Shown: positions 1-8,196 of the stretch, in pieces
Layout of the letters: every line of letters starts with the position of its first letter
Numbering within the stretch: position 1 is the first letter of the stretch
The notes under the pieces: generated by a model
Told to the model about the DNA's origin: nothing
Seen by the model: the letters and a program-made list of their open reading frames with translations, nothing else
The model's database searches: none
Program-made: the position numbers and the translations under genes
Assembly: GCF_963422545.1 (NCBI RefSeq)
Contig: NZ_OY730229.1
Span: 1-51,490 of the forward strand
Direction of reading: 5' to 3'
Origin: an uncultured Flavobacterium sp.
Lineage (GTDB): Bacteria > Bacteroidota > Bacteroidia > Flavobacteriales > Flavobacteriaceae
Length of the DNA stretch: 51,490 nucleotides

Positions 1-1532
1 GTCTTCAACAATTGACGACACTTTACACCATGTTGAATCCTAAAAAATACGATCAGCAAAATTTCTATGATGCCTGGAGAAATATCATTATGTTTCATGA
101 ACATACTTGGGGAGCGCATAATAGTATCTCTGATCCGGAATCTAATTTTGTAACCGAGCAATGGCGTATAAAAAGACAATTTATGCTCGATGCAGATACG
201 CAGATTAATGCATTAGAGAAAAGTTTATTTGAAACAATAAGCAATTCACAATCTAAGAAAATTGCTGTTTTTAATACTTCTTCCTGGAAAAGAACCGGAT
301 TGGTAATTCTTGAAACGGCTGTAAAAGGAAAATCAGTAAAAGATGCAAACGGAAATATTTTGCCATTGCAGCAATTGAGCAACGGAAAATATGCATTTAT
401 TGCAACAGAAGTTCCTGCTTTTGGAAATGCTGTTTATGAAATTACAGATAAAGAATCGCGCGCTTTGACGAACAAATTTGTTTTGGGAGACAACTCGTTA
501 TCCAACGGAAAAATCGAATTCAGCTGGGACAAAAACAATGGAAGTATCACGAATCTTAAAACCATTTCGGATTTTAATTATGCCGGTGATTTCAAACAAC
601 AAGGATTAAACAGTTATTGGTATGTGCCGGGTCTGAATCCTGAAGAAGCACAAACTAACGGAAATGTTCAGGTTAAAATTGTAGAAAAAGGACCAGTAAT
701 GACGGCTGTTTCAATTACATCGGATGCGCCTGGGGCTAACAAATTAGAACGTATTATTTCGCTTTACAGCGGAAGCGATGAAGTATTGATTCAAAATGTG
801 CTGGACAAAAAAGCAATCCGTACCAAAGAAGGTGTTCATTTTGGATATCCGTTCAATTCGCAGTTAAGCAAAACGACTCTTGATGCAGGTTACGGAACAA
901 TTGAGTTTTTGAAAGACCAATTAGCCGGATCAAATATGGATTATCTCTACGGAAGAAGATGGGTAGATGTTTCGACAGGAGATAAAGGAATTCAATGGAT
1001 GTTGCTGGAATCGCCTTTGGTTGAACCAAATAGCATTATTGATGAACGAAAAGAAGTTGTACCCAATCACAAAGAATGGAAAAAATCAGAGAAACCAACT
1101 TCTGTTTGGTTCTCTTATGTGATGAATAATTATTGGCACACCAATTATAAAGCAGATCAGGAAGGAATTGTAAACTTTAAATATGCACTTCGTCCACATA
1201 CAGGAACAAATAATATTGATATGGAAAGAGAAGCTGAGGAGTTTACTCAACCATTGATCGCGATGACTATTAAGGAAGATGTAAAACTGCCTTCAAATCT
1301 TTTTGAATTAACGAATTCGAAAATTGTAGTTACCAGTTTAACACCAAACGAAGACGGTACAATATTGATGCGTTTGTTTAACCCGGAACAATCAGAACAA
1401 CAAACAAAATTTGTTTGGAAATCTTTGACACCAAAATCAATTATTGATGTAACTACGGGAGACGAAAAATCAAATTCAGCTGAAATTAAAATGGCCGGAA
1501 GTGGCGTTTCAGAGTTTTTATTAAAAATCTAA
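1..1532 (+). CDS. GH38-type alpha-mannosidase, C-terminal part (5' truncated by window)
   Basis: The reading frame is open to the left edge of the window (codons from base 3), so the N-terminal part of the protein is missing; the TTG at 12 is not a convincing start. The visible 506 residues contain HEHTWGAHNS near residue 30, typical of the C-terminal side of the GH38 catalytic region, followed by the long beta-sandwich domains of this family. GH38 enzymes are retaining alpha-mannosidases. The nucleophile-bearing part lies outside the window, so activity cannot be judged. It ends in EFLLKI, and this 3' end is partly duplicated just downstream. The next genes are other glycoside hydrolases (GH92, GH3), which fits mannose-rich glycan breakdown. 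The family is fairly secure; linkage specificity is unknown. Confidence 0.85.
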   Translation, partial: LQQLTTLYTMLNPKKYDQQNFYDAWRNIIMFHEHTWGAHNSISDPESNFVTEQWRIKRQFMLDADTQINALEKSLFETISNSQSKKIAVFNTSSWKRTGLVILETAVKGKSVKDANGNILPLQQLSNGKYAFIATEVPAFGNAVYEITDKESRALTNKFVLGDNSLSNGKIEFSWDKNNGSITNLKTISDFNYAGDFKQQGLNSYWYVPGLNPEEAQTNGNVQVKIVEKGPVMTAVSITSDAPGANKLERIISLYSGSDEVLIQNVLDKKAIRTKEGVHFGYPFNSQLSKTTLDAGYGTIEFLKDQLAGSNMDYLYGRRWVDVSTGDKGIQWMLLESPLVEPNSIIDERKEVVPNHKEWKKSEKPTSVWFSYVMNNYWHTNYKADQEGIVNFKYALRPHTGTNNIDMEREAEEFTQPLIAMTIKEDVKLPSNLFELTNSKIVVTSLTPNEDGTILMRLFNPEQSEQQTKFVWKSLTPKSIIDVTTGDEKSNSAEIKMAGSGVSEFLLKI

Positions 1533-1551
1533 AATAAAAAAAATCAGTTAA

Positions 1552-1592
1552 GATCCGCGTTTTCGCGATAGCGAATCCGTTCAATCCGCGTC
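1552..1592. repeat. Intergenic repeat of the ATCCGCG / CGGAT family, copy 1
   Basis: The repeat reads GATCCGCGTTTTCGCGATAG and continues to an AATCCGCGTC end. It contains a small hairpin, TTCGC-GATA-GCGAA, at 1562-1575. The same element recurs at 1721-1761 and, diverged, at about 45355-45394. From memory this is a common dispersed intergenic repeat in Flavobacterium. Confidence 0.8.
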
Positions 1593-1720
1593 AGAAATTT
1601 ATCGTTCCAATAAAAGAAAGCACCGAAATAATAAATTAAAATCTTACCGCCGAAATAAAAATGGTAGGAAGTAGAGTTTCAGAGTTTTTATTAAAAATCT
1701 AAAATAAAAAAATCAGTTAA

Positions 1721-1761
1721 GATCCGCGTTTTCGCGATAGCGAATCCGTTCAATCCGCGTC
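1721..1761. repeat. Intergenic repeat of the ATCCGCG / CGGAT family, copy 2
   Basis: This is identical to the copy at 1552-1592 and sits at the same place within the second unit of the 170-bp tandem duplication, so it was copied together with the GH38 3' end. Confidence 0.8.
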
Positions 1762-1813
1762 AGAAATTTATCGTTCCAATAAAAAAAAACTCCTTAATAA
1801 TAAATTAAGCTAT

Positions 1814-4195
1814 ATGAAAACAATTTCAAAGACAATACTATTGTTCACAATGATCATTTCGCTTTTTTCCTGTTCGAAGAAAAAGGACGATTTTAATCCG
1901 GCTTCCTGGGTCGATCCGCAAATAGGTTCGGTACACGGACGTTGGTTTTTCTACACGCCGGCTTCATTGCCTTTTGGTATGGCCAAATTAGCTCCACATA
2001 CTAACGCTTACGGAAGTGGCGGAAGTTGGGAACCTTGCGGTTACGACGATCGTCAAAACTCGATTGAAGGTTTTGGTCATTTTCATGAATTTCAAATAGG
2101 AGGATTAGTAGCAATGCCGGTAACAGGAAAACTGCAAACAACTCCCGGAACTTTAGAAAAACCAGAAACGGGTTATCGATCAACATTTGATAAAAAAGAT
2201 GAACACGCTGAACCCGGTTATTATTCGGTTTTCTTAAAAGAATATGGCATTAAAGCCGAGTTGACAGCTACAGAAAGAGTTGGTTTTCACCGATACACTT
2301 TCCCTGAATCTGCAGCATCACGTATTATTTTCGACATCGGACATCGTCAGGGAGAAAGCAGCGGCGTTACCGAAGCCACAATGAAACTTTCGGGAAAAAA
2401 TACTTTGGAAGGAACGATAGAAACTTTTCCGGAGTATTTAAAATTCTGTGATCCTGAAAAACGAGTGAAAATGTATTTTGTGATTCAGTTAGGTAAAACA
2501 CCAGAGTCCTATGGCACTTTTGTAGAAGATAAAACCTTAGATGGTAAAACAGAAACTAAAGGAATCGGAAACGGAATGTACGTGAATTTTGCCACTAAAA
2601 AAGGTGAAGTTATCGAAATGCAAGTCGGACTTTCATATACAAGTATTGAAAATGCAAAAGCGAACTTGAAAGCCGAAGCAACCGGACAAACGTTTGATGC
2701 AGTAAAAGAAACCGCACATGAAAAATGGAACGAGAAATTAGGAAGAATCAAAGTTGAAACTAAAGACAGTATCAATAAAGCAAAATTTTATACAGGTCTT
2801 TATCATGCTCTTTTAGGACATGGATTAGCGAGCGATGCAAACGGAAGTTATCCTAGACACGACGGTAAAATTGGCAAAATCCCGTTGAATGAAAATGGAA
2901 AGCCAAAATACAATCACTATAACACAGACGGAATTTGGGGCGGATTTTGGAATTTAGGACAACTTTGGGCTTTGGCTTATCCTGATTATTTGAGCGAATA
3001 CATTCAATCTAATATCGATTTTGCAAAAGAAACCGGTTGGTTACACGATGGAATTGCTGCGGGAGCACATTCAAATGGAGTACAAACGAACTGTTTTGGT
3101 TTGATGATTGCCGCAACATACAACTCTGGTATAAGAGATTTTAATACAGAAGAAGCCTATAAAATTGCCTATAAAAACGAAACAGGTTATAGAAATCGCC
3201 CTTTTGGTTCAGGCAAATACGACTTAGCTTATTTTGTAAAAGAAGGTTACATTCCTTCAAAAGATACCACACTTGCCAATGGTTGGGTATTTAATTTTGG
3301 AGCATCACACACGCTTGAATTTGCCTATACTTCTTATGGCGTTTCTCAATTTGCAAAAGCTTTAGGTAAAAAAGACGATTATAATAAACTGATTAAACAG
3401 GCAGGAAACTGGAAAAATATTTTTGATCCGGAAACCAAATTCATTCGTCCACGATATGAAAATGGAAAATTTATCGAGAACTTTAATCCAATGCAGGCTT
3501 GGAGAGGATTCCAGGAAGCAAATGCTTATCAATATACTTGGTATGTGCCGCAAGATCCTGCTGGATTAATCAAAATTTTAGGATTGGATTTATTCAACAA
3601 ACGTTTGGAAACCACCTTTAACGAAAGTCAAAAATCGACTTTTGGCGGCGGAAAAGGAATTGACAGTTTCTCAGGATTAGAAAGGTTATACAACCACGGA
3701 AACCAACCTTGTCTGCACCATTCATTTCTGTTTAATTATTCTGGAAAACCTTGGCTAACGCAAAAATGGTCGCGAACAATTTGCGATGAATTTTACGGTG
3801 CAGAACTACTTCACGGTTACGGATTTGGACAAGATGAAGATCAGGGACAATTAGGAGCTTGGTTTGTGATGGCTTCAATGGGATTATTTGATGTTCAGGG
3901 ACATGCAGCGATGAATCCAACCTTTCAATTCGGAAGTCCATTATTTGATAAAGTGACTATTAAATTGGATAAAAAATATTATAAAGGCGAAGAATTGGTG
4001 ATTGAAACCAAAAATAATTCGAAGAAAAATAAGTATATCCAATCGGCTTCTTTCAACGGAGAAAAAGTTGAAAACGCCTGGATTGACCGCAAAAAACTAA
4101 CCGACGGAGGAACTTTAATTTTTGATATGGGAGCGAATCCAAACAAAAAATGGGGTATAAAAACTCCGCCGCCATCAATGAGTACAAGTGAATAA
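1814..4195 (+). CDS. GH92 alpha-mannosidase, lipoprotein (first copy, variant HGNQP motif)
   Basis: This 793-residue protein has an N-terminal lipoprotein signal (lipobox SLFSC, Cys20) followed by SKKKDD, which resembles the lipoprotein export signal that sends proteins to the cell surface in Bacteroidota. The body is a full-length GH92: a Gly-rich region with HFHEFQIGG near residue 90, GGFWNLGQLWALAYPDY in the middle, GFQEANAYQYTW with Glu568, and GQDEDQGQLGAW with Asp674 and Asp676. GH92 enzymes are calcium-dependent inverting exo-alpha-mannosidases. The motif usually read as HGNEPSHH is HGNQPCLHH here (Gln631), unlike the second GH92 at 8197-10455, so the two probably differ in linkage specificity. 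It is followed 54 bp later by the six-hairpin protein and probably lies in the same transcript. Confidence 0.92.
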   Translation: MKTISKTILLFTMIISLFSCSKKKDDFNPASWVDPQIGSVHGRWFFYTPASLPFGMAKLAPHTNAYGSGGSWEPCGYDDRQNSIEGFGHFHEFQIGGLVAMPVTGKLQTTPGTLEKPETGYRSTFDKKDEHAEPGYYSVFLKEYGIKAELTATERVGFHRYTFPESAASRIIFDIGHRQGESSGVTEATMKLSGKNTLEGTIETFPEYLKFCDPEKRVKMYFVIQLGKTPESYGTFVEDKTLDGKTETKGIGNGMYVNFATKKGEVIEMQVGLSYTSIENAKANLKAEATGQTFDAVKETAHEKWNEKLGRIKVETKDSINKAKFYTGLYHALLGHGLASDANGSYPRHDGKIGKIPLNENGKPKYNHYNTDGIWGGFWNLGQLWALAYPDYLSEYIQSNIDFAKETGWLHDGIAAGAHSNGVQTNCFGLMIAATYNSGIRDFNTEEAYKIAYKNETGYRNRPFGSGKYDLAYFVKEGYIPSKDTTLANGWVFNFGASHTLEFAYTSYGVSQFAKALGKKDDYNKLIKQAGNWKNIFDPETKFIRPRYENGKFIENFNPMQAWRGFQEANAYQYTWYVPQDPAGLIKILGLDLFNKRLETTFNESQKSTFGGGKGIDSFSGLERLYNHGNQPCLHHSFLFNYSGKPWLTQKWSRTICDEFYGAELLHGYGFGQDEDQGQLGAWFVMASMGLFDVQGHAAMNPTFQFGSPLFDKVTIKLDKKYYKGEELVIETKNNSKKNKYIQSASFNGEKVENAWIDRKKLTDGGTLIFDMGANPNKKWGIKTPPPSMSTSE

Positions 4196-4249
4196 GAATA
4201 ATTGAATTTAAAAACTATTGCGTTTTGCAATACTTCAAAATAAATAAAT

Positions 4250-5542
4250 ATGAAAAAAATATTTTCGTCAGTAGCAGTATTTGTCTTTATACTGACTACT
4301 TCGGCGCAGCAAAAAACAAAAAATGACAAGGAATTAGCAGAGAAAATCAAAAGCGATCAAAACATGTCTTTTGTCAAAAACAAAGCTTTGGAAGTAATGA
4401 AAACAGGTGTTAATGCCGGAGATGGTTACCGCGAAGTCTGGATTCGGGATTATAATACTTTTATCGAATTAGCGGCACAAGTCACTAAAAAAGAAGATAT
4501 AAAAGAAAATCTTTTGGTGTTTTTCAGAATGCAGGGCGAGGACGGAAACATTATTGATGGCTACACTCCTAAAGAACAAATTGGAGCCGGAGAAACAGAT
4601 TTCTCCTATTCAAAATTAGAACCAAGATATGCTGCTCACAAGAATACGGTCGAAACAGATCAGGAAACATCACTGGTACAAGCAGTTTATAAATACATCA
4701 AACTAACGGGCGATAAATCAATTTTGACAGAAAAAGTGGGTGATAAAACTGTAGCAAAAAGATTAGAATGGGCAATGGATTTTCTTATGAAAAACCGTTA
4801 CACTAAGAAATACGGATTAATTACCGGAGCAACAACTGCTGATTGGGGCGATGTGCAGCCGGAAGAAGGTTACGGAGTTGATCTTGATGGAAATACACAT
4901 ATGGCTTGTGATATTTATGACAACGCCATGTTTATAGTTGCTTTGAATAATATGATGGAAACAATTCCGTCAACTAAAGCAAAATGGAATAAAATTAAAA
5001 CTGATGTTGCAAAAAACACACGTACATACCTTTGGGATGCTAAAAATCAAAAATATATTCCGCACTTGTATTTGAATGGATCACCTTTTCCTGCTGATTT
5101 CGACGAGAATAATATCTTCTATTTCGGAGGAACAACCGTAGCGATGGAAGCGGGATTGCTGACTAAAAAAGAAGTAAAAGCTTCCTTAGACGAAATGGTA
5201 AAAAGAGTAAAAGAAGCAGGAGCGGCTTCTATTGGTTTGACACTTTATCCTCCTTATCCGAACGGTTATTTTGTAAATAAAATAATGAATCCAATTTACA
5301 GTTATCAAAATGGAGGTGACTGGACTTGGTTTGGAGCAAGAACGATTCAGCAACTAATTAAATATGGCTATGAAGAAGAAGCTTACAGAGAAGTACAGCC
5401 AATGTTAAAACGTGTGAAAGATAACAATGGTTTCTACGAATGGTATTCGGTAAATAATGAACCAAGAGGATCCGGAACTTTCAGAGGCGAAGCGGGTGTT
5501 CTATATACCGCCATCGTGATGTTCGAAAATCTGAATAAATAA
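4250..5542 (+). CDS. Secreted six-hairpin (alpha/alpha) glycosidase-like protein
   Basis: This is a 430-residue protein with a signal peptide of about 19 residues ending at SAQQ. Features visible are GYREVWIRDYNTFIELAAQ (residues about 60-80), a VETDQETSLVQAVYKYIKL segment, TADWGDVQPEEGYG in the middle and GGDWTWFGARTIQQLIKYG near the C-terminus. These Trp/Asp-rich helix-loop motifs are typical of the (alpha/alpha)6 'six-hairpin' glycosidase superfamily (GH15/GH63/GH100-like). I could not place it in a numbered GH family. GH125 was considered because of the mannosidase context, but its hallmark sequences are absent. The first Asp or Glu of the WIRD, DWGD and GDW motifs are candidate catalytic residues, by inference only. 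A strong terminator follows, so it probably closes a GH38-GH92-six-hairpin unit. Confidence 0.7.
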   Translation: MKKIFSSVAVFVFILTTSAQQKTKNDKELAEKIKSDQNMSFVKNKALEVMKTGVNAGDGYREVWIRDYNTFIELAAQVTKKEDIKENLLVFFRMQGEDGNIIDGYTPKEQIGAGETDFSYSKLEPRYAAHKNTVETDQETSLVQAVYKYIKLTGDKSILTEKVGDKTVAKRLEWAMDFLMKNRYTKKYGLITGATTADWGDVQPEEGYGVDLDGNTHMACDIYDNAMFIVALNNMMETIPSTKAKWNKIKTDVAKNTRTYLWDAKNQKYIPHLYLNGSPFPADFDENNIFYFGGTTVAMEAGLLTKKEVKASLDEMVKRVKEAGAASIGLTLYPPYPNGYFVNKIMNPIYSYQNGGDWTWFGARTIQQLIKYGYEEEAYREVQPMLKRVKDNNGFYEWYSVNNEPRGSGTFRGEAGVLYTAIVMFENLNK

Positions 5543-5558
5543 AAGTAAATTAATAAAT

Positions 5559-5602
5559 AAAGGCGGAGTTGATAAAATAGTAAAATCAACTTCGCCTTTT
5601 TC
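5559..5602 (+). terminator. Rho-independent terminator after the six-hairpin gene
   Basis: The stem pairs AAAGGCGGAGTTGA (5559-5572) with TCAACTTCGCCTTT (5586-5599), with one mismatch, around a 13-nt loop, and a T-run follows. The rest of 5603-5830 is AT-rich, without a gene, and presumably holds the promoter of the GH3 gene. I see no confident -33/-7 pair in it. Confidence 0.8.
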
Positions 5603-5830
5603 GTTTTTAGATAATATAGAAAGGCAATTAATAATTAAATAAAGATAATATCGAATTATTATATAATCAGAAGTAATTATATCTTTCAATTTCTAAAAGA
5701 ACAGGAATTTAATAGAAAATCATGAGAATAACTTTTTGTCTATAAGAGAAAGTAGTTATTTTTAAGGGTATACTATTTTTTAGTTTTAGAGTGAATTATT
5801 TAGCGTTTATATAATTAAAATACATCAATA

Positions 5831-8014
5831 ATGAATTGTTTAAGAAGCTACAAATTTGTAATGTTTTTTTGTTTCTGTGTAGGGATCACAAATGCACAAA
5901 CAAAAGCATTTCCGTATAAAAATCAGAATTTATCAATTGATAAAAGAGTAGAAGATTTATTGAAACAATTGACTACAGAGGAGAAAATTTCTTTGTTAGG
6001 ATTTGAAAGCAAAGCCGTAAAACGATTGGATATTCCGCAATACAATTGGTGGAATGAATCGCTGCACGGAGTAGCAAGAGCCGGAAAAGCAACTGTTTTT
6101 CCACAAGCTTTAGGAATGGCGGCTTCTTTTAATGATAATTTATTGAATGAAGTTGCAAACGCTATTTCAACTGAAGCCAGAGCAAAGAATAATATGGCTG
6201 TAGCCAAAGATCGTCGCTTGCAATATATGGGATTGAATTTCTGGTCACCAAACATCAATATTTTCAGAGATCCGCGTTGGGGAAGAGGACAGGAAACCTA
6301 CGGAGAAGATCCTTTTCTTACCGGAAAAATGGGAACAGCTTACGTAAAAGGATTACAGGGAACTGATCCTAAATACATGAAAACTGCGGCTTGCGCCAAA
6401 CATTTCGCGGTACATAGCGGACCTGAAAAAACACGACATTCGATTGATGTTATTGTCGATGAAAAAGATTTGAGAGAAACTTATTTGTATGCTTTCAAAA
6501 AACTGGTTGATGCTCATGTAGAAACAGTGATGTGTGCTTATAATAGAGTAAATTCAGAACCTTGTTGTACCGGAAAAACCCTTTTAAAGGATATTTTACG
6601 CAATGAATGGAAATTCGGTGGACATGTAGTGACCGATTGTTGGGCATTGCAGGATATTTATGATAGTCACAAAACCTTACCAAATAGTGTAACTGTTGCA
6701 GCTGCAGCAATTAAAGCCGGAGTAAATATGGATTGCAGCGGATTGTTGCAAAAAGATGCAATCAACGCGTTGAATCAAAAATTGATTACTCAAAAAGACA
6801 TTGATAATGCATTGGCGCCAACTTTGCGCACACAGTTTAAACTAGGATTTTATGATAAAGCAGAAGATAATCCGTATCGTAAATATGGTATAGACAGTAT
6901 CGCAAATACCTATCACAGAAACCTTAGCCGTAAAATAGCAGAGCAAAGTATGGTTTTGTTGAAAAATGGCGAAGTAGGCGAGAAGAAAACAAAGTTGTTG
7001 CCTTTGAAAAAAGAGGATTACAAATCGATTATGGTTGTGGGACCAAATGCAGGTTCTCTGGATGCTTTGTTAGGAAATTATCACGGAATTACCGATAAAG
7101 CCGTAAATTTTGTAGAAGGAATTGCGGGAGCTGTCGATCCGGATACCCGAGTAGAATATGATATGGGTTGTGACTTTACTGATACAACCAATTTTGGTGG
7201 AGTTTGGGCAGCTTCTATGGCCGATTTGACAGTTGCAGTAATTGGTTTTACACCAGTTTATGAAGGCGAAGAAGGCGATGCTTTTCTAGCTGACGGTAAA
7301 GGCGACAGAAAAAACATGGATTTACCAGCTTCGCATATTGCATACATCAAAGCACTTCGAAAAGGGACAAAAACGCCTCTTGTAGCAGTAATTACAGGCG
7401 GTAGCGCCGTTGATATTTCGGCGATTGAACCTTATGTTGATGCAATTGTTTTTGCGTGGTATCCAGGCGAACAAGGCGGAACAGCGTTGGCTAATCTTCT
7501 TTTCGGGAAAGTGTCTCCGTCAGGACATTTACCAGTTAGTTTTTACAAATCTTTCAGCGATTTACCAGATTATAACAGCTATGCTATGGCAGGCAGAACG
7601 TATCGCTATTTTGATAAAGAAGTGCAATATCCTTTCGGATTTGGATTAAGTTACACCACTTTTGGATACAATTGGATTCAAAAACCGGAGAATGTTAAAA
7701 CGACTTCAGATAAAATTTCGATGCAAATCAAAATAGAAAACACAGGGCAATATAATGCAGATGAAGTGGCTCAGGTTTATATTGAATATCCAAATGTTGA
7801 CAGAATGCCATTAAAAGAATTAAAGGCTTTCAAACGTGTATCAATCACAAAAGGAAATTCTCAAACCCTAACTTTAGAAATTCCGTTAGAAGAACTTCAA
7901 AAATGGGATGATACCAAAAAACAATTCAAAATCTACGAAGGAAAATATAATGTAAAAATAGGTTCAAATTCGAGAGACGCAATGTTAGAGGCGAGTTTTG
8001 AAGTTGTAAAGTAG
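5831..8014 (+). CDS. GH3 family beta-glycosidase (beta-xylosidase/beta-glucosidase type)
   Basis: This 727-residue protein has a signal peptide ending near GITNAQ. The order is a TIM-barrel GH3 domain, an alpha/beta sandwich domain and a fibronectin type III-like C-terminal domain, the usual three-domain layout. The substrate-binding CAKHFAVHSGPEKTRH motif is at about residue 195, and the catalytic nucleophile motif VVTDCW places Asp269. The GPEKTRH and TDCW wording resembles the xylosidase-like branch of GH3, but GH3 specificity cannot be read from sequence. In this neighbourhood of mannosidases and hexosaminidases the substrate may be a beta-linked residue of a glycoprotein glycan or a plant glycan. 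It starts after a terminator and leads toward the second GH92 gene. Confidence 0.9.
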   Translation: MNCLRSYKFVMFFCFCVGITNAQTKAFPYKNQNLSIDKRVEDLLKQLTTEEKISLLGFESKAVKRLDIPQYNWWNESLHGVARAGKATVFPQALGMAASFNDNLLNEVANAISTEARAKNNMAVAKDRRLQYMGLNFWSPNINIFRDPRWGRGQETYGEDPFLTGKMGTAYVKGLQGTDPKYMKTAACAKHFAVHSGPEKTRHSIDVIVDEKDLRETYLYAFKKLVDAHVETVMCAYNRVNSEPCCTGKTLLKDILRNEWKFGGHVVTDCWALQDIYDSHKTLPNSVTVAAAAIKAGVNMDCSGLLQKDAINALNQKLITQKDIDNALAPTLRTQFKLGFYDKAEDNPYRKYGIDSIANTYHRNLSRKIAEQSMVLLKNGEVGEKKTKLLPLKKEDYKSIMVVGPNAGSLDALLGNYHGITDKAVNFVEGIAGAVDPDTRVEYDMGCDFTDTTNFGGVWAASMADLTVAVIGFTPVYEGEEGDAFLADGKGDRKNMDLPASHIAYIKALRKGTKTPLVAVITGGSAVDISAIEPYVDAIVFAWYPGEQGGTALANLLFGKVSPSGHLPVSFYKSFSDLPDYNSYAMAGRTYRYFDKEVQYPFGFGLSYTTFGYNWIQKPENVKTTSDKISMQIKIENTGQYNADEVAQVYIEYPNVDRMPLKELKAFKRVSITKGNSQTLTLEIPLEELQKWDDTKKQFKIYEGKYNVKIGSNSRDAMLEASFEVVK

Positions 8015-8021
8015 AGGGAGA

Positions 8022-8063
8022 AGATTATAGAGTAAAGATTATAGAGTAAAGATTATAAAGTAA
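8022..8063 (+). repeat. Three tandem 14-bp repeats (AGATTATAGAGTAA)
   Basis: Three adjacent units lie at 8022-8035, 8036-8049 and 8050-8063; the third has one change. They sit in the gap between the GH3 stop and the next gene. No function is evident. Confidence 0.85.
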
Positions 8064-8100
8064 AGAAATATAGTATTTGCCTGCTATGATAACTATTGAA

Positions 8101-8150
8101 AAAATGCCATTAAAAATTAGTGCTAATTGGTGTAATTCGTGGCAAAAAAA
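8101..8150. repeat. Probable dispersed intergenic repeat (AATTGGTGTAATTCGTGGC)
   Basis: The stretch contains TGCTAATTGGTGTAATTCGT followed by GGC and an A-run. I recall this AATTCGTGGC type sequence as a recurrent intergenic element in Flavobacterium. An open frame runs through it into the GH92 gene (possible ATG at 8077), but it is unlikely to be translated. Only one copy is in this window, so the call rests on memory. Confidence 0.4.
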
Positions 8151-8196
8151 AACTTTTTCAGATGTTACGACAGATGAATATATCAAATTTAAAAAG

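Larger units (their letters stand above)
1482..1808 (+). repeat. Tandem duplication of about 157 bp (period 170 bp) covering the GH38 3' end
   Basis: Copy 1 spans about 1482-1640 and copy 2 about 1652-1808. Each copy holds the last 17 codons of the GH38 gene with its stop, then an intergenic repeat, then an AT-rich tail. In copy 2 the coding remnant still reads in frame, ending VSEFLLKI and a stop, with Ala-to-Val and Gly-to-Arg changes. It has no start and is a dead remnant. The stretch 1533-1813 holds no other gene. Confidence 0.9.

Noticed and set aside
4250..5542. GH125 exo-alpha-1,6-mannosidase call
   Set aside because: Tempting from the mannosidase context, but the GH125 hallmark MWLRDS region and the rest of that family's sequence are not matched.
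7410..7649. 79-codon frame inside the GH3 gene
   Set aside because: It is an out-of-frame shadow on the same strand within conserved GH3 coding sequence.
8077..8196. Upstream start for the second GH92
   Set aside because: The extra 40 codons run through a probable intergenic repeat and precede a complete signal peptide that begins at 8197.
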